Shown piece after piece: positions 1 through 7,807 of a stretch of DNA of 64,000 nt. Below the pieces are notes generated by a model, which was not told where the DNA came from, searched no databases, and saw nothing but the letters and a program-made list of their open reading frames with translations. The position numbers and the translations under genes are program-made. How positions within the stretch are numbered: the first letter of the stretch is position 1; each line of letters starts with the position of its first letter. Origin of the DNA: Maribacter arcticus (lineage in GTDB: Bacteria; Bacteroidota; Bacteroidia; Flavobacteriales; Flavobacteriaceae); contig NZ_FUYL01000007.1 of the NCBI RefSeq assembly GCF_900167935.1, positions 62,001 to 126,000 of the forward strand. The letters are read 5' to 3'.

Positions 1-429
1 TTTGATCATGTGTTCTTTGAGAATATAGACACCTATTCTAAACCAGAATGGGATGCTATGGAAGAGAAATATAGTAGAGACGGTGATGGGGATTTTGTAA
101 TGCTAGAAGAAATGGATGATAAATCCTTAAATAAGGATAACTATATACTTGACCATGTTTTTATTACTGATGAAGAAAAAGAACTTGCGGAAAAATTGGA
201 TGCTTCTTTAAATAAAGAGCGTATTGAACGCCATGTACAATTGGTACTTGATAGGATGAATTTAGGCATGAGAACGGTTTTTCAGCTTTTCGCAAATGAG
301 GGCTTTACTTTAAATGAGATTGCAAATATTAGAGACGCCACGATTAGTGAAGTGGAGAAAGATTTACAAAAAGCGCGTAAAATTTTGAGAAACAGTATTG
401 AGAAACGATTCTTAATTGATAGTAATTAG
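1..429 (+). CDS. RNA polymerase sigma-70 family factor, C-terminal part (5' end outside window)
   Basis: The frame is open to the first base of the window, so the GTG at position 10 is probably internal. The visible part has an acidic N-terminal stretch and then a helix-turn-helix region (starting near LDRMNLGMRTVFQLF, followed by LNEIANI and SEVEKDL) that resembles sigma-70 region 4, the part that contacts the -35/-33 promoter element. Regions 2 and 3 are not visible. FDHVFFEN at the edge and LDHVFITD about 45 residues later look like a short internal repeat. A strong terminator follows directly, so this is the last gene of its transcript. Moderately sure of the family, not of the subgroup. 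Confidence 0.65.
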   Translation, partial: FDHVFFENIDTYSKPEWDAMEEKYSRDGDGDFVMLEEMDDKSLNKDNYILDHVFITDEEKELAEKLDASLNKERIERHVQLVLDRMNLGMRTVFQLFANEGFTLNEIANIRDATISEVEKDLQKARKILRNSIEKRFLIDSN

Positions 430-443
430 ACTATAATTAAAAA

Positions 444-474
444 GCTCTCATTAAACAATGAGAGCCTTTTTTTA
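444..474 (+). terminator. Rho-independent terminator after the sigma factor gene
   Basis: Perfect 9-bp stem (444-452 with 457-465), four-base loop AAAC, then a T-rich run. It lies between the sigma factor stop and the 3' end of the opposing gene. Confidence 0.85.
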
Positions 475-504
475 TTCTTTAGTCAAGCCTTATGTCATTA
501 AGGT

Positions 505-966
505 CTAGTTCTTATTATTTCGAACTTTACCAGTTAATTCGGTTATTTTAATACGAAAAACAATAGGTGCATCTTCAGCATCTATTTTAGCTGAAAACTC
601 ACTAATATATTTTGGATTCTCACCATAATTTTCATGAATCACTTTTTTTACGCCTTTCGAAAACTCATGTAACATATGTTTTGCATCTATTCGAGTGAGC
701 TCTTCATAAGTACCTTGAACCAAAACAGATTTCCAATTTCCGATAGAAGCTATTTCGTCTGCAGCAAAGCAAACAGAAGTATTTTTACGCATTTCCTTTA
801 TTTTATGTCCTTCAGAAGAATAGCTGGTAATGGTATTCGTTTTTGAATCGTAGAAATAGGTAATGGGTACAATATGAGGAAATCCTCCTGAGATATACGC
901 CAATCGCCCTATGTAGTTCTGTTCAAGGAGTGCTACACATTCCTTTTCATCCAAATTTCTTCTCAT
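505..966 (-). CDS. Pyridoxamine 5'-phosphate oxidase-like flavin-binding protein
   Basis: A 153-residue protein starting MRRNLDEKECVALLEQ and continuing with the pattern IGRLAYISGGFPHIVPITYFYD, which is typical of small split-barrel FMN proteins of the PNPOx-like/NimA type (pyridox_ox_2 group). Such proteins bind FMN or related flavins as dimers; the substrate here is unknown. NWKSVLVQGTYEEL matches the usual second half of the barrel. The gene stands alone, converging on the sigma factor terminator. Its promoter carries an FNR-like palindrome at 1023-1034, exactly 33 bp from a -7-like element, which suggests control with the low-oxygen genes. Family call fairly secure, function not. Confidence 0.8.
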   Translation of the reverse strand: MRRNLDEKECVALLEQNYIGRLAYISGGFPHIVPITYFYDSKTNTITSYSSEGHKIKEMRKNTSVCFAADEIASIGNWKSVLVQGTYEELTRIDAKHMLHEFSKGVKKVIHENYGENPKYISEFSAKIDAEDAPIVFRIKITELTGKVRNNKN

Positions 967-991
967 GACCTATTGTTGTTTATTAATGTGA

Positions 992-1034
992 TAAATTTAT
1001 AAATCATTGAAATAGTGACACATGATATTGGTCA
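992..1034 (-). promoter_or_regulatory. Promoter of the PNPOx-like gene with FNR-like operator
   Basis: The operator TGAT-ATTG-GTCA lies at 1023-1034 (centre 1028.5). The -7-like element on the minus strand is TAAATTTA at 992-999 (centre 995.5). Centre distance is 33 bp, as at fourteen other promoters in the window. The half-sites are those of the TGAY-N4-RTCA class. Confidence 0.6.
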
Positions 1035-1120
1035 GTAGTAACGAAACTTAAATAATCAACGAATTCTAGTTGATACCCAACGAATACTAAAAGCCTCTAT
1101 AATTACCGATTGTACACAGT

Positions 1121-1128
1121 TAGATTTG
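1121..1128 (+). promoter_or_regulatory. Candidate -7 element for the chimeric VIT/LytTR ORF
   Basis: TAGATTTG fits TAnnTTTG exactly and ends 32 bp before the ATG at 1161. I found no convincing -33 element or palindrome with it. Confidence 0.4.
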
Positions 1129-1160
1129 ACTTTAAATAGTACTAATCTAAAACAACGATT

Positions 1161-1775
1161 ATGAAATTACTTTACACTATTTTACTATACTTAACCTTCT
1201 TAACAGGTTTTTCTCAAAATGATAAAAGCCCATATTTGTTAGTATCTACCGAAAATGCCGTAATCCCTTTAAAATCTTCAAAAACAGGCGTAGAAATATC
1301 GGGTATAATTGCCCATGTTCGGGTAACACAAGTATACCAGAACGAAGGAAGTCAAACTATTGAAGCTAAATATGTATTTCCACTTTCTACTCAAGCCACA
1401 GTACATAAAATGCAAATGACCATAGGCATTAGAATAGTTAATGCTGAAATATATGAAAAACAAGAAGCCCAGAAAGTATATGAGAAAGCCTTATATGACA
1501 TTATACGATGCGAATCTGATAGTAATAACACCATTTTTCACCTTCAAGATAAACGTAAGATATTTGTAACCAAAACTTTAAAGTATTTTGCAGACCTTTT
1601 AAGTAGCCACGATTTTGTACGTGTACACCATAGTCATTTAGTAAACCTTCAATGTATAAGTACCTACATAAAAACAGATGTTGGTTATTTAATGCTCAAG
1701 AATGGCAAAAATGTTCAGGTATCTGTCCGTAAGAAAACGGAAATTATAGAGATTCTGGATAAGACGCATCGGTAG
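1161..1775 (+). pseudogene. Chimeric ORF: truncated VIT-domain protein fused to a LytTR DNA-binding domain
   Basis: Residues 1-19 form a signal peptide (MKLLYTILLYLTFLTGFSQ). Residues about 25-110 match the first part of a VIT (vault/inter-alpha-trypsin) domain: VRVTQVYQNEG, KYVFPLS, the GMQMTIGDR-like segment and EKQEAQKVYEKA. The VIT domain then stops abruptly, and from about residue 112 the chain reads as a LytTR domain (DIIRCESDSNNTIFHL, KIFVTKTLKYF, DFVRVHHSHLVNL, VSVRKKTEI). A secreted protein ending in a cytoplasmic DNA-binding domain makes no functional sense. The simplest reading is a deletion that joined two genes near 1490-1500, removing the rest of the VIT/VWA protein and the receiver domain of a response regulator. 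An assembly join is the other possibility. Confidence 0.7.
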
Positions 1776-2097
1776 GTAAAAAATAAATATTCAATTATTG
1801 ATTTCCTTTCCACGTTGTCATAAAAACAAAAAATCTTGAGTCAATTTTTATATTATTCTCAAAAACTTCATTTTTAGTTATATTTTATGTTAAGGTTAAC
1901 ATAATTGTTACAAAACCCTGTCTATTTTTAGAGAGCTAGAATTAAGGTCACGAATTCTGTGAATGATGATGTTGAATGATGCCATAAATTATAGCTGAAC
2001 AGTTTTTGTAATTAGAACATTCATAAATACTATATATGTTGAGGTAAGATGTACACATAGTATATCTATCCTTTGAGAAGCAATTTAAAACGAACAC
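1776..2097. other. Gene-free gap before tldD
   Basis: About 320 AT-rich bases. I see no ORF worth calling. The palindrome TAACA-TAAT-TGTTA at 1896-1909 resembles the sulfur-region operator but has the wrong inner spacing and no -7 element 33 bp away. The tldD promoter must lie here but I cannot place it with confidence. Confidence 0.5.
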
Positions 2098-3738
2098 ATG
2101 AAAAGAAGAGATTTTGTACAGTATGCCGGGTTGGGTGCCGGAGCATTAATGATGCCGTCATTATTGCTAGGTAATGACATCCCGACGGAAGCTTTACTAG
2201 AGCCAGGAATGGATGCATTGGTGAAAAAGAGAATGGCAGATGTTGCTTTAAACACCGCTAAATCTTTAGGAGCAACTTACGCAGATGCTAGAATAGGAAG
2301 GTATCTAAATCAATACGTGTTCACTAGGGAAGATAAAGTACAAAATGTAGTCAATACAGAATCTTTTGGTATTGGTATTCGTGTTATAGCAAACGGCACT
2401 TGGGGTTTTTCATCCACCAACAGTGTTACTGAAGACGGAATTAAAAAGGCAACTGAACAAGCAGTGGCAATTGCAAAGGCAAATTCAAAAATACAAACGG
2501 ACCCAGTTAAACTGGCACCTGTAAATGCCTATGGCGAGGTCTCATGGAAAACGCCTATTACAAAAGATTTTAAGGAAGTACCGGTATCAGAAAAAGTAGA
2601 TTTATTATTGACTGCTAATGCAGCAGCTTTAGATAATGGAGCCGATTATGTAAACTCGGCTTTGTTTATGGTAAACGAGCAAAAATATTTTGCTTCTACC
2701 GATGGTTCTTATATTGATCAAGACATACACAGATTGTGGCCAACTTTCAGAGTAACTGCAATTGATAAAGCTAAAGGTAACTTTAAGACCAGAGAGAATA
2801 TGAGTGCGCCAGTAGGAATGGGGTATGAATATTTAGATGGTCTAGAATCTGAAAAATTAGAAGGACCAGCTGGCTTACGTCTGTATAGGAATAGCTACGA
2901 TATGGTGGAAGATGCTACCATCGCAGCAAAACAGGCCAAGGAAAAATTGACGGCAAAATCGGTTGATGCCGGTAAATATGATTTGGTTCTAGAACCAAAT
3001 CATTTAGGCTTAACTATTCATGAATCGGTTGGGCATCCACTTGAATTGGATCGTGTATTAGGTTATGAAGCCAATTACGCAGGTACAAGTTTTGCAACCT
3101 TAGATAAATTAAAATCAGGAAACTTTAAATACGGTAGTGATGTTGTAAACCTTGTTGCCGATAAAACGCAAGTTGGTTCATTAGGTGCTGTAGGGTATGA
3201 TGATGAAGGTGTAAAAACTAAAAAGTGGGATTTGGTACGAAATGGTATACTTACCAATTTCCAAGCTATTCGTGATCAAGTGCATATGATCGACCAAAAT
3301 GAATCTCATGGTTGTTGTTATGCACAAAGTTGGGAAGATGTACAATTTCAACGTATGCCCAATGTTTCATTAGAACCAGGAAAAGACAAATATTCTATAT
3401 CTGAAATGATTAAGGATGTTGAAAAAGGTATTTACATCGCAGGTCGTGGATCTTACTCGATTGATCAACAACGATACAATTTCCAATTTGGGGGTACCGT
3501 TTTCTACGAAATCAAGAATGGAGAGATTGTAGGTATGCTCGAAGATGTAGCCTACCAATCAAATACACAAGAATTTTGGAATTCTTGTGTTAAGATTTGC
3601 GATGAAGATGATTACCGCGTATTCGGAACTTTCTTTGATGGTAAAGGTCAGCCTTCTCAAGCAAGTGCCGTATCTCATGGTAGTTCTACTGCTAGGTTCA
3701 ATGATGTAAACGTGATTAACACAGGTAGAACCATATAA
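2098..3738 (+). CDS. TldD/PmbA family metallopeptidase, TldD-type subunit with signal sequence
   Basis: A 546-residue protein with a twin-arginine-like N-terminus (MKRRDFVQYAGLGAGALMMPS), unlike cytoplasmic E. coli TldD. The zinc motif HExxxH is present as HESVGH, with His308, Glu309 and His313, the hallmark of the catalytic TldD half. TldD/TldE heterodimers degrade unfolded or modified peptides. The partner gene follows after 29 bp, so the two form an operon. The leader suggests an extracytoplasmic complex, although the next gene lacks an obvious leader, which is odd for partners and may mean that the RR segment is only a vestigial or co-exported signal. Family assignment is secure. Confidence 0.9.
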   Translation: MKRRDFVQYAGLGAGALMMPSLLLGNDIPTEALLEPGMDALVKKRMADVALNTAKSLGATYADARIGRYLNQYVFTREDKVQNVVNTESFGIGIRVIANGTWGFSSTNSVTEDGIKKATEQAVAIAKANSKIQTDPVKLAPVNAYGEVSWKTPITKDFKEVPVSEKVDLLLTANAAALDNGADYVNSALFMVNEQKYFASTDGSYIDQDIHRLWPTFRVTAIDKAKGNFKTRENMSAPVGMGYEYLDGLESEKLEGPAGLRLYRNSYDMVEDATIAAKQAKEKLTAKSVDAGKYDLVLEPNHLGLTIHESVGHPLELDRVLGYEANYAGTSFATLDKLKSGNFKYGSDVVNLVADKTQVGSLGAVGYDDEGVKTKKWDLVRNGILTNFQAIRDQVHMIDQNESHGCCYAQSWEDVQFQRMPNVSLEPGKDKYSISEMIKDVEKGIYIAGRGSYSIDQQRYNFQFGGTVFYEIKNGEIVGMLEDVAYQSNTQEFWNSCVKICDEDDYRVFGTFFDGKGQPSQASAVSHGSSTARFNDVNVINTGRTI

Positions 3739-3767
3739 TTAGGTTCACCCAAAAAAATAGAGCAACA

Positions 3768-5084
3768 ATGGCAATATATACTAAAGAGGAAGCAAGAAAA
3801 ATTCTGGAAAAAGCATTAAGCTTTTCCAAGGCGGATACCTGTGAAATTAATTTAAACGGATCAAATAGCGGTAATATCAGGTATGCTAGAAACACAGTAT
3901 CCACATCTGGGTATAGTTCTAATCAAAGTTTGGCGGTACAATCCAGTTTTGGAAAAAAATCTGGAACGGCTACAATCGATGAGTTTGATGATGCATCACT
4001 GGAAAAGGTGGTAAGAAGAGCAGAAGAACTAGCAAATTTATCTCCAGAAAATCCTGAGTTTATGGAACCTCTAGGGCCACAGATTTATGATGAGTCAATC
4101 AGTTTTAGTGAGGCAACGGCGAACATAACACCAGAATATAGAGCAAAGGTAGCCAGTAGTGGTATTGTGCCGGCAGCAGCGCAAGATGTTACTGCGGCTG
4201 GGTTTTTTAATGATTCTGCAGGTTTTAGCGCAATGATCAACTCAAAAGGACTTTTCGCCTATAACAAATCTACCAATACTGATTTTACCGTTACCATGAG
4301 AACGAACGATGGTACAGGTTCTGGTTGGGTTTCTAGAGATTTTAACGATGTAACAAAGTTCGATGCAGATGAAGCTTCGAAAACTGCAATAGATAAAGCT
4401 GTTTTGTCAAGAGAGGCCAAAGCAATAGAGCCAGGAAAGTACACGGTTATTTTAGAACCTGCAGCAGCATCAGATTTGTTGCGTAATATGTTTAGATCAC
4501 TAGATGCGCGTTCAGCTGATGAAGGTAGAAGCTTTATGTCTGCAGCAGATGGCGCCAATAAACTAGGTCAGAAAATTGTAGATGAACGTGTAAATATTTG
4601 GTCTGACCCTTTAAATTCTGAAGTACCTACATCACCTTGGAATTATGCAGGGCAACCCTTAAAGAAAACTACCTGGTTAGAAAACGGAGTGGTTAAAAAT
4701 TTGGCTTATGATCGTTTTTGGGCAAAAGAGAAGGGTGTTGAACCTGTTCCTTATCCATCAAACGTTATTATGGCTGGTGGTGATCAAAGTTTAGAAGATT
4801 TGATTAAAGGGACCAAAAAAGGAATTTTGGTAACACGTTTATGGTATATACGTAGTGTAGACCCACAAACCTTATTGTATACAGGATTGACTAGGGACGG
4901 AACGTTCTATATCGAAAATGGACAAATTAAATACCCTGTGAAGAATTTCAGGTTTAATGAGAGTCCGATAATCATGCTTAATAATTTAGAAACGCTTGGT
5001 AAACAAGTACGTATCGATGGTAATTTAATACCATATATGAAGATTAGGGACTTTACGTTTACCAGTCTTTCTGATGCGGTATAA
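3768..5084 (+). CDS. TldE/PmbA family protein, partner of the preceding TldD
   Basis: A 438-residue protein beginning MAIYTKEEARKILEKALSF. It has the PmbA/TldD fold pattern (early YARNTVSTSG region, middle KYTVILEPAAASDLL, late SNVIMAGGDQSLEDLI and GILVTRLWYIRSVDP) and no HExxxH motif, as expected for the non-catalytic TldE half that forms the heterodimer with TldD. It follows the tldD-like gene by 29 bp and is followed by a terminator, so the operon has two genes. No signal peptide is visible, in contrast to its partner. Confidence 0.88.
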   Translation: MAIYTKEEARKILEKALSFSKADTCEINLNGSNSGNIRYARNTVSTSGYSSNQSLAVQSSFGKKSGTATIDEFDDASLEKVVRRAEELANLSPENPEFMEPLGPQIYDESISFSEATANITPEYRAKVASSGIVPAAAQDVTAAGFFNDSAGFSAMINSKGLFAYNKSTNTDFTVTMRTNDGTGSGWVSRDFNDVTKFDADEASKTAIDKAVLSREAKAIEPGKYTVILEPAAASDLLRNMFRSLDARSADEGRSFMSAADGANKLGQKIVDERVNIWSDPLNSEVPTSPWNYAGQPLKKTTWLENGVVKNLAYDRFWAKEKGVEPVPYPSNVIMAGGDQSLEDLIKGTKKGILVTRLWYIRSVDPQTLLYTGLTRDGTFYIENGQIKYPVKNFRFNESPIIMLNNLETLGKQVRIDGNLIPYMKIRDFTFTSLSDAV

Positions 5085-5103
5085 ATAATTTTAATGTTAT
5101 TTA

Positions 5104-5147
5104 AACTGGTTGTTTGTGTTGCATCACGACAACCAGTTTTCTTTTTT
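5104..5147 (+). terminator. Rho-independent terminator after tldE
   Basis: Perfect 10-bp arms at 5104-5113 and 5129-5138 enclose a 15-base loop, followed by TT-C-TTTTTT. It ends the tldD-tldE transcript. The longest open frame of the next gene runs back through this hairpin, which argues that the true start of that gene lies downstream. Confidence 0.75.
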
Positions 5148-5796
5148 GAAGCGGAAGTTTAAAACAAGCAACCTATTGAGCAACGAATTTTTCTTTACAA
5201 GGTTACAATATGAATCTGGCGATTGGGATGTAGATCAGCGTATGCCTTCCAATTTGTTGAATTCTCTAGTTGAGTATACCACCTTAAAAGTAGATACCCA
5301 AGAGAAAATAATCACCTTGGCAAGCGATGATATTTTCAAGAGCCCGTTTTGTTATATTTCTGGTCATAAGTTAGTGGAATTCACTAAAAAGGAAAAAGAG
5401 AATTTTGAGAAATATGTTCGCAATGGCGGCTTTGTTTTTGCAGATGATTGCAACCACGATATCGACGGACTTTTCGCAAAATCATTCGAACGGCAAATGG
5501 AAGAAATATTTGGTCCGTCCGAATTAAAAAAAATACCCAACGACCACGAACTATATTCCATTTTCTTTGATTTCGAAGACGGTCCGCCAACTACATCACA
5601 AGAGTTGAACGGTTGGGGAGATGATTTGGTACACGATTATTTGAAAGCGATAGAGATTAATGGCAGAGTAGGAGTACTCTACAGTAATAAGGATTATGGC
5701 TGTGAATGGGATTACGATTTTAGAAACAAACGTTGGTACAAAATAGACAATACACGGTTTGGGGTCAACATAGTATTATATGCCCTTACCTCATAA
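5146..5796 (+). CDS. DUF4159 domain-containing protein
   Basis: First gene of the six-gene MoxR locus. The sequence from FFFTRLQYESGDWDVDQRMPSNLL through SGHKLVEFTKKEKENFEKYVRNGGFVFADDC and the C-terminal GVNIVLYALTS fits DUF4159, a domain with a glutamine-amidotransferase-like fold commonly found beside MoxR ATPases. The start is uncertain: the open frame extends to a TTG at 5110, but that part overlaps the tldE terminator. No ATG precedes the conserved region, so TTG at 5146 or 5176 is likelier. No signal peptide is seen. It ends 10 bp before the MoxR gene. Its biochemical role is unknown. Confidence 0.8.
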   Translation: MKRKFKTSNLLSNEFFFTRLQYESGDWDVDQRMPSNLLNSLVEYTTLKVDTQEKIITLASDDIFKSPFCYISGHKLVEFTKKEKENFEKYVRNGGFVFADDCNHDIDGLFAKSFERQMEEIFGPSELKKIPNDHELYSIFFDFEDGPPTTSQELNGWGDDLVHDYLKAIEINGRVGVLYSNKDYGCEWDYDFRNKRWYKIDNTRFGVNIVLYALTS

Positions 5797-5806
5797 ACAC
5801 ATTTGA

Positions 5807-6811
5807 ATGGATAAAGAATTACAACGCATTGCAGATGAAGTAGAAATGCTTTCGGGCAAGTTAAAGGCCTTAAAGCAAGAAATAGGAAAGGTAATTATTG
5901 GGCAAGAAGAAACCGTATCTCAATTACTGATTACATTTTTAGCTGGTGGTCATGCATTGTTAGAAGGTGTTCCTGGTTTGGCGAAAACTTTAATGATTAG
6001 AACATTGGCAAATGCCATCGATTTAAAATTTAAAAGAATACAGTTTACGCCAGATTTAATGCCTTCGGATATTATTGGGACAGAAATTTTAGAGGAAGAC
6101 CATACTACGGGTAAAAAGTTCTTTAAGTTCAATAAAGGTCCGATTTTCTCAAATATCATTCTGGCCGATGAGATAAATAGAACGCCACCAAAAACTCAAT
6201 CTGCTTTGTTGGAAGCTATGCAAGAATTTGAGGTTACTTATGGTGATAAAACCTATCCATTAGATAAACCTTTTTTTATTTTGGCAACCCAAAATCCAAT
6301 AGAGCAATCGGGTACATTTGTTTTACCAGAAGCACAACAAGACCGATTTTTACTATACATAAAAATAGGATACCCTACACAACAAGAAGAGGAAACCATA
6401 TTAAAGGCAACGACCGGCTCTGTGAAAAAGAAATTGAATAAAGTAATTTCTGGTGAAGATATTATACGATTACAGCAGTTAGTTCGTGAGGTTTCTATTA
6501 GTGATGCACTTATCAGTTTTGTAAGTGATGTAATACGCGCAACCCGACCAGAAACAACTACAGATTCTTACGTGAAAGATTGGGTAGATTGGGGTGCAGG
6601 TCCGCGTGCAGGTCAAGCAATGATCTTAACCGCTAAGGCTAATGCATTGTTAGAAGGTAGATTAGCAGTTACTTTACAAGATATAAAAAGTGTTGCATTA
6701 CCGGTACTACGGCATAGGGTTCTCGTGAATTATAGAGCAGAAGCAGAAGGTATAACTTCAGATAAAGTTGCTACTCATTTATTGAATGCCATTGAACTAA
6801 AAGGCAAGTAA
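5807..6811 (+). CDS. MoxR family AAA+ ATPase
   Basis: A 334-residue MoxR ATPase with Walker A GVPGLAKT at residues 54-61 and Walker B ILADEINR, followed by the sensor-1 region ILATQNPIEQSGT. MoxR proteins act as chaperone-like ATPases that work with VWA or DUF58 proteins, often in envelope stress or in maturation of protein complexes. It is followed by the DUF58 gene, its usual partner, after a 95-bp gap that holds three hairpins. Family assignment is secure; the client is unknown. Confidence 0.95.
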   Translation: MDKELQRIADEVEMLSGKLKALKQEIGKVIIGQEETVSQLLITFLAGGHALLEGVPGLAKTLMIRTLANAIDLKFKRIQFTPDLMPSDIIGTEILEEDHTTGKKFFKFNKGPIFSNIILADEINRTPPKTQSALLEAMQEFEVTYGDKTYPLDKPFFILATQNPIEQSGTFVLPEAQQDRFLLYIKIGYPTQQEEETILKATTGSVKKKLNKVISGEDIIRLQQLVREVSISDALISFVSDVIRATRPETTTDSYVKDWVDWGAGPRAGQAMILTAKANALLEGRLAVTLQDIKSVALPVLRHRVLVNYRAEAEGITSDKVATHLLNAIELKGK

Positions 6812-6816
6812 ACAAT

Positions 6817-6903
6817 CTCGGGGAAAGCCCGCGAGGTATTGAATTATAAGTTTAATTTAGATTTCGGCGCAAGCGTCGAATCATTTAAATCTCGATTATC
6901 GAG
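6817..6903 (+). repeat. Three tandem hairpins in the MoxR-DUF58 gap
   Basis: Hairpin 1 is 6817-6835 (CTCGGGG against CCCGCGAG with one bulge). Hairpin 2 is 6860-6882 (GATTTCGGCG against CGTCGAATC with one bulged T). Hairpin 3 is 6891-6903 (CTCGA-TTA-TCGAG) and ends three bases before the DUF58 start codon. No T-run follows any of them, so they are not obvious terminators. They may be an mRNA processing or translation control region, or a REP-like element. Confidence 0.5.
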
Positions 6904-6906
6904 TAA

Positions 6907-7806
6907 ATGGCACAACAGGACTATCACGATTTATTAAAACCAGAAGTCATTAATACCGTATCCGGATTATCATTGATATCACGGATTGTTGTAGAGGGCT
7001 TTACAACTGGTTTAAATAGAAGTGTTAGTGTAGGTTCTGGTATGGAATTTAGTCAATATAGAGGCTATGAACCTGGTGATGATTTACGACTACTCGATTG
7101 GAAAATGTTGGCGCGTTCTGGCAGATACTACATCAAGCAGTCTGAAATTGAAAGTCAGGTAACCATAAAATTCATAGTAGATGCTAGTGCATCAATGCTT
7201 CACAAAGAAGCGGACCTATCTAAAATGGATTTTGTACGTGTACTCGTTGCCACTTTGGCATATATGGCACACAAACAAGGAGATGCTGTTGGGCTATTTG
7301 CTTTGAATGAACGCGATTTGGTAAGTATTTTTCCAAAGGCAGATAAGAAGCATTATAATAGATTGCTGTTAGAGTTGATTAAACTTTCCAATACGGGCAA
7401 ATGGCCAGGTGCACAAGTTTCAACGAAACGTATACCAAATAGAGGAACTAAAGAACTGATTTTCTTTCTGACAGATATGTATGAAAGTAATGCTGAGATT
7501 TCCAATTTTATAAAAGGATTAAAATCCTCTCGAAATGAAGTGGTAGTATTACAGATAATGGGTTCAAGCGAAATGGATTTTAATTACGGCCCAAATATCA
7601 CATTTGAAGATTTAGAAACAGGGGCTAGGGTAAAGGTCGATACAGAAAAGGCAAAAAACCAATATTTATTGGCAATGAATAGTAAATTGAAAACGGTCAA
7701 AGACGAATTGTTGTCAAAAGGAATAGAACATCATGTCTTTCGAATGGATGCACATTTGGGCGAAGCATTGCAATTATTTTTAAAACAACGTAAAAGGTTC
7801 AATTAA
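6907..7806 (+). CDS. DUF58 domain-containing protein
   Basis: A 299-residue soluble protein with the DUF58 signature FSQYRGYEPGDDLRLLDWKMLARSG, followed by a von Willebrand factor A-like core (IKFIVDASASML, a degenerate MIDAS sequence). DUF58 proteins are regular partners of MoxR ATPases. Its stop is directly followed by the BatA-like gene (1-bp gap), which shows translational coupling. The start codon sits just after a small hairpin, which could modulate its translation. Biochemical function is unestablished. Confidence 0.92.
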   Translation: MAQQDYHDLLKPEVINTVSGLSLISRIVVEGFTTGLNRSVSVGSGMEFSQYRGYEPGDDLRLLDWKMLARSGRYYIKQSEIESQVTIKFIVDASASMLHKEADLSKMDFVRVLVATLAYMAHKQGDAVGLFALNERDLVSIFPKADKKHYNRLLLELIKLSNTGKWPGAQVSTKRIPNRGTKELIFFLTDMYESNAEISNFIKGLKSSRNEVVVLQIMGSSEMDFNYGPNITFEDLETGARVKVDTEKAKNQYLLAMNSKLKTVKDELLSKGIEHHVFRMDAHLGEALQLFLKQRKRFN

Positions 7807-7807
7807 T

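Noticed and set aside
1896-1909. Palindrome TAACA-TAAT-TGTTA upstream of tldD, like the sulfur-class operator
   Set aside because: The TAAC and GTTA halves are six bases apart instead of four, it lies 190 bp from the gene, and no -7 element is 33 bp away.
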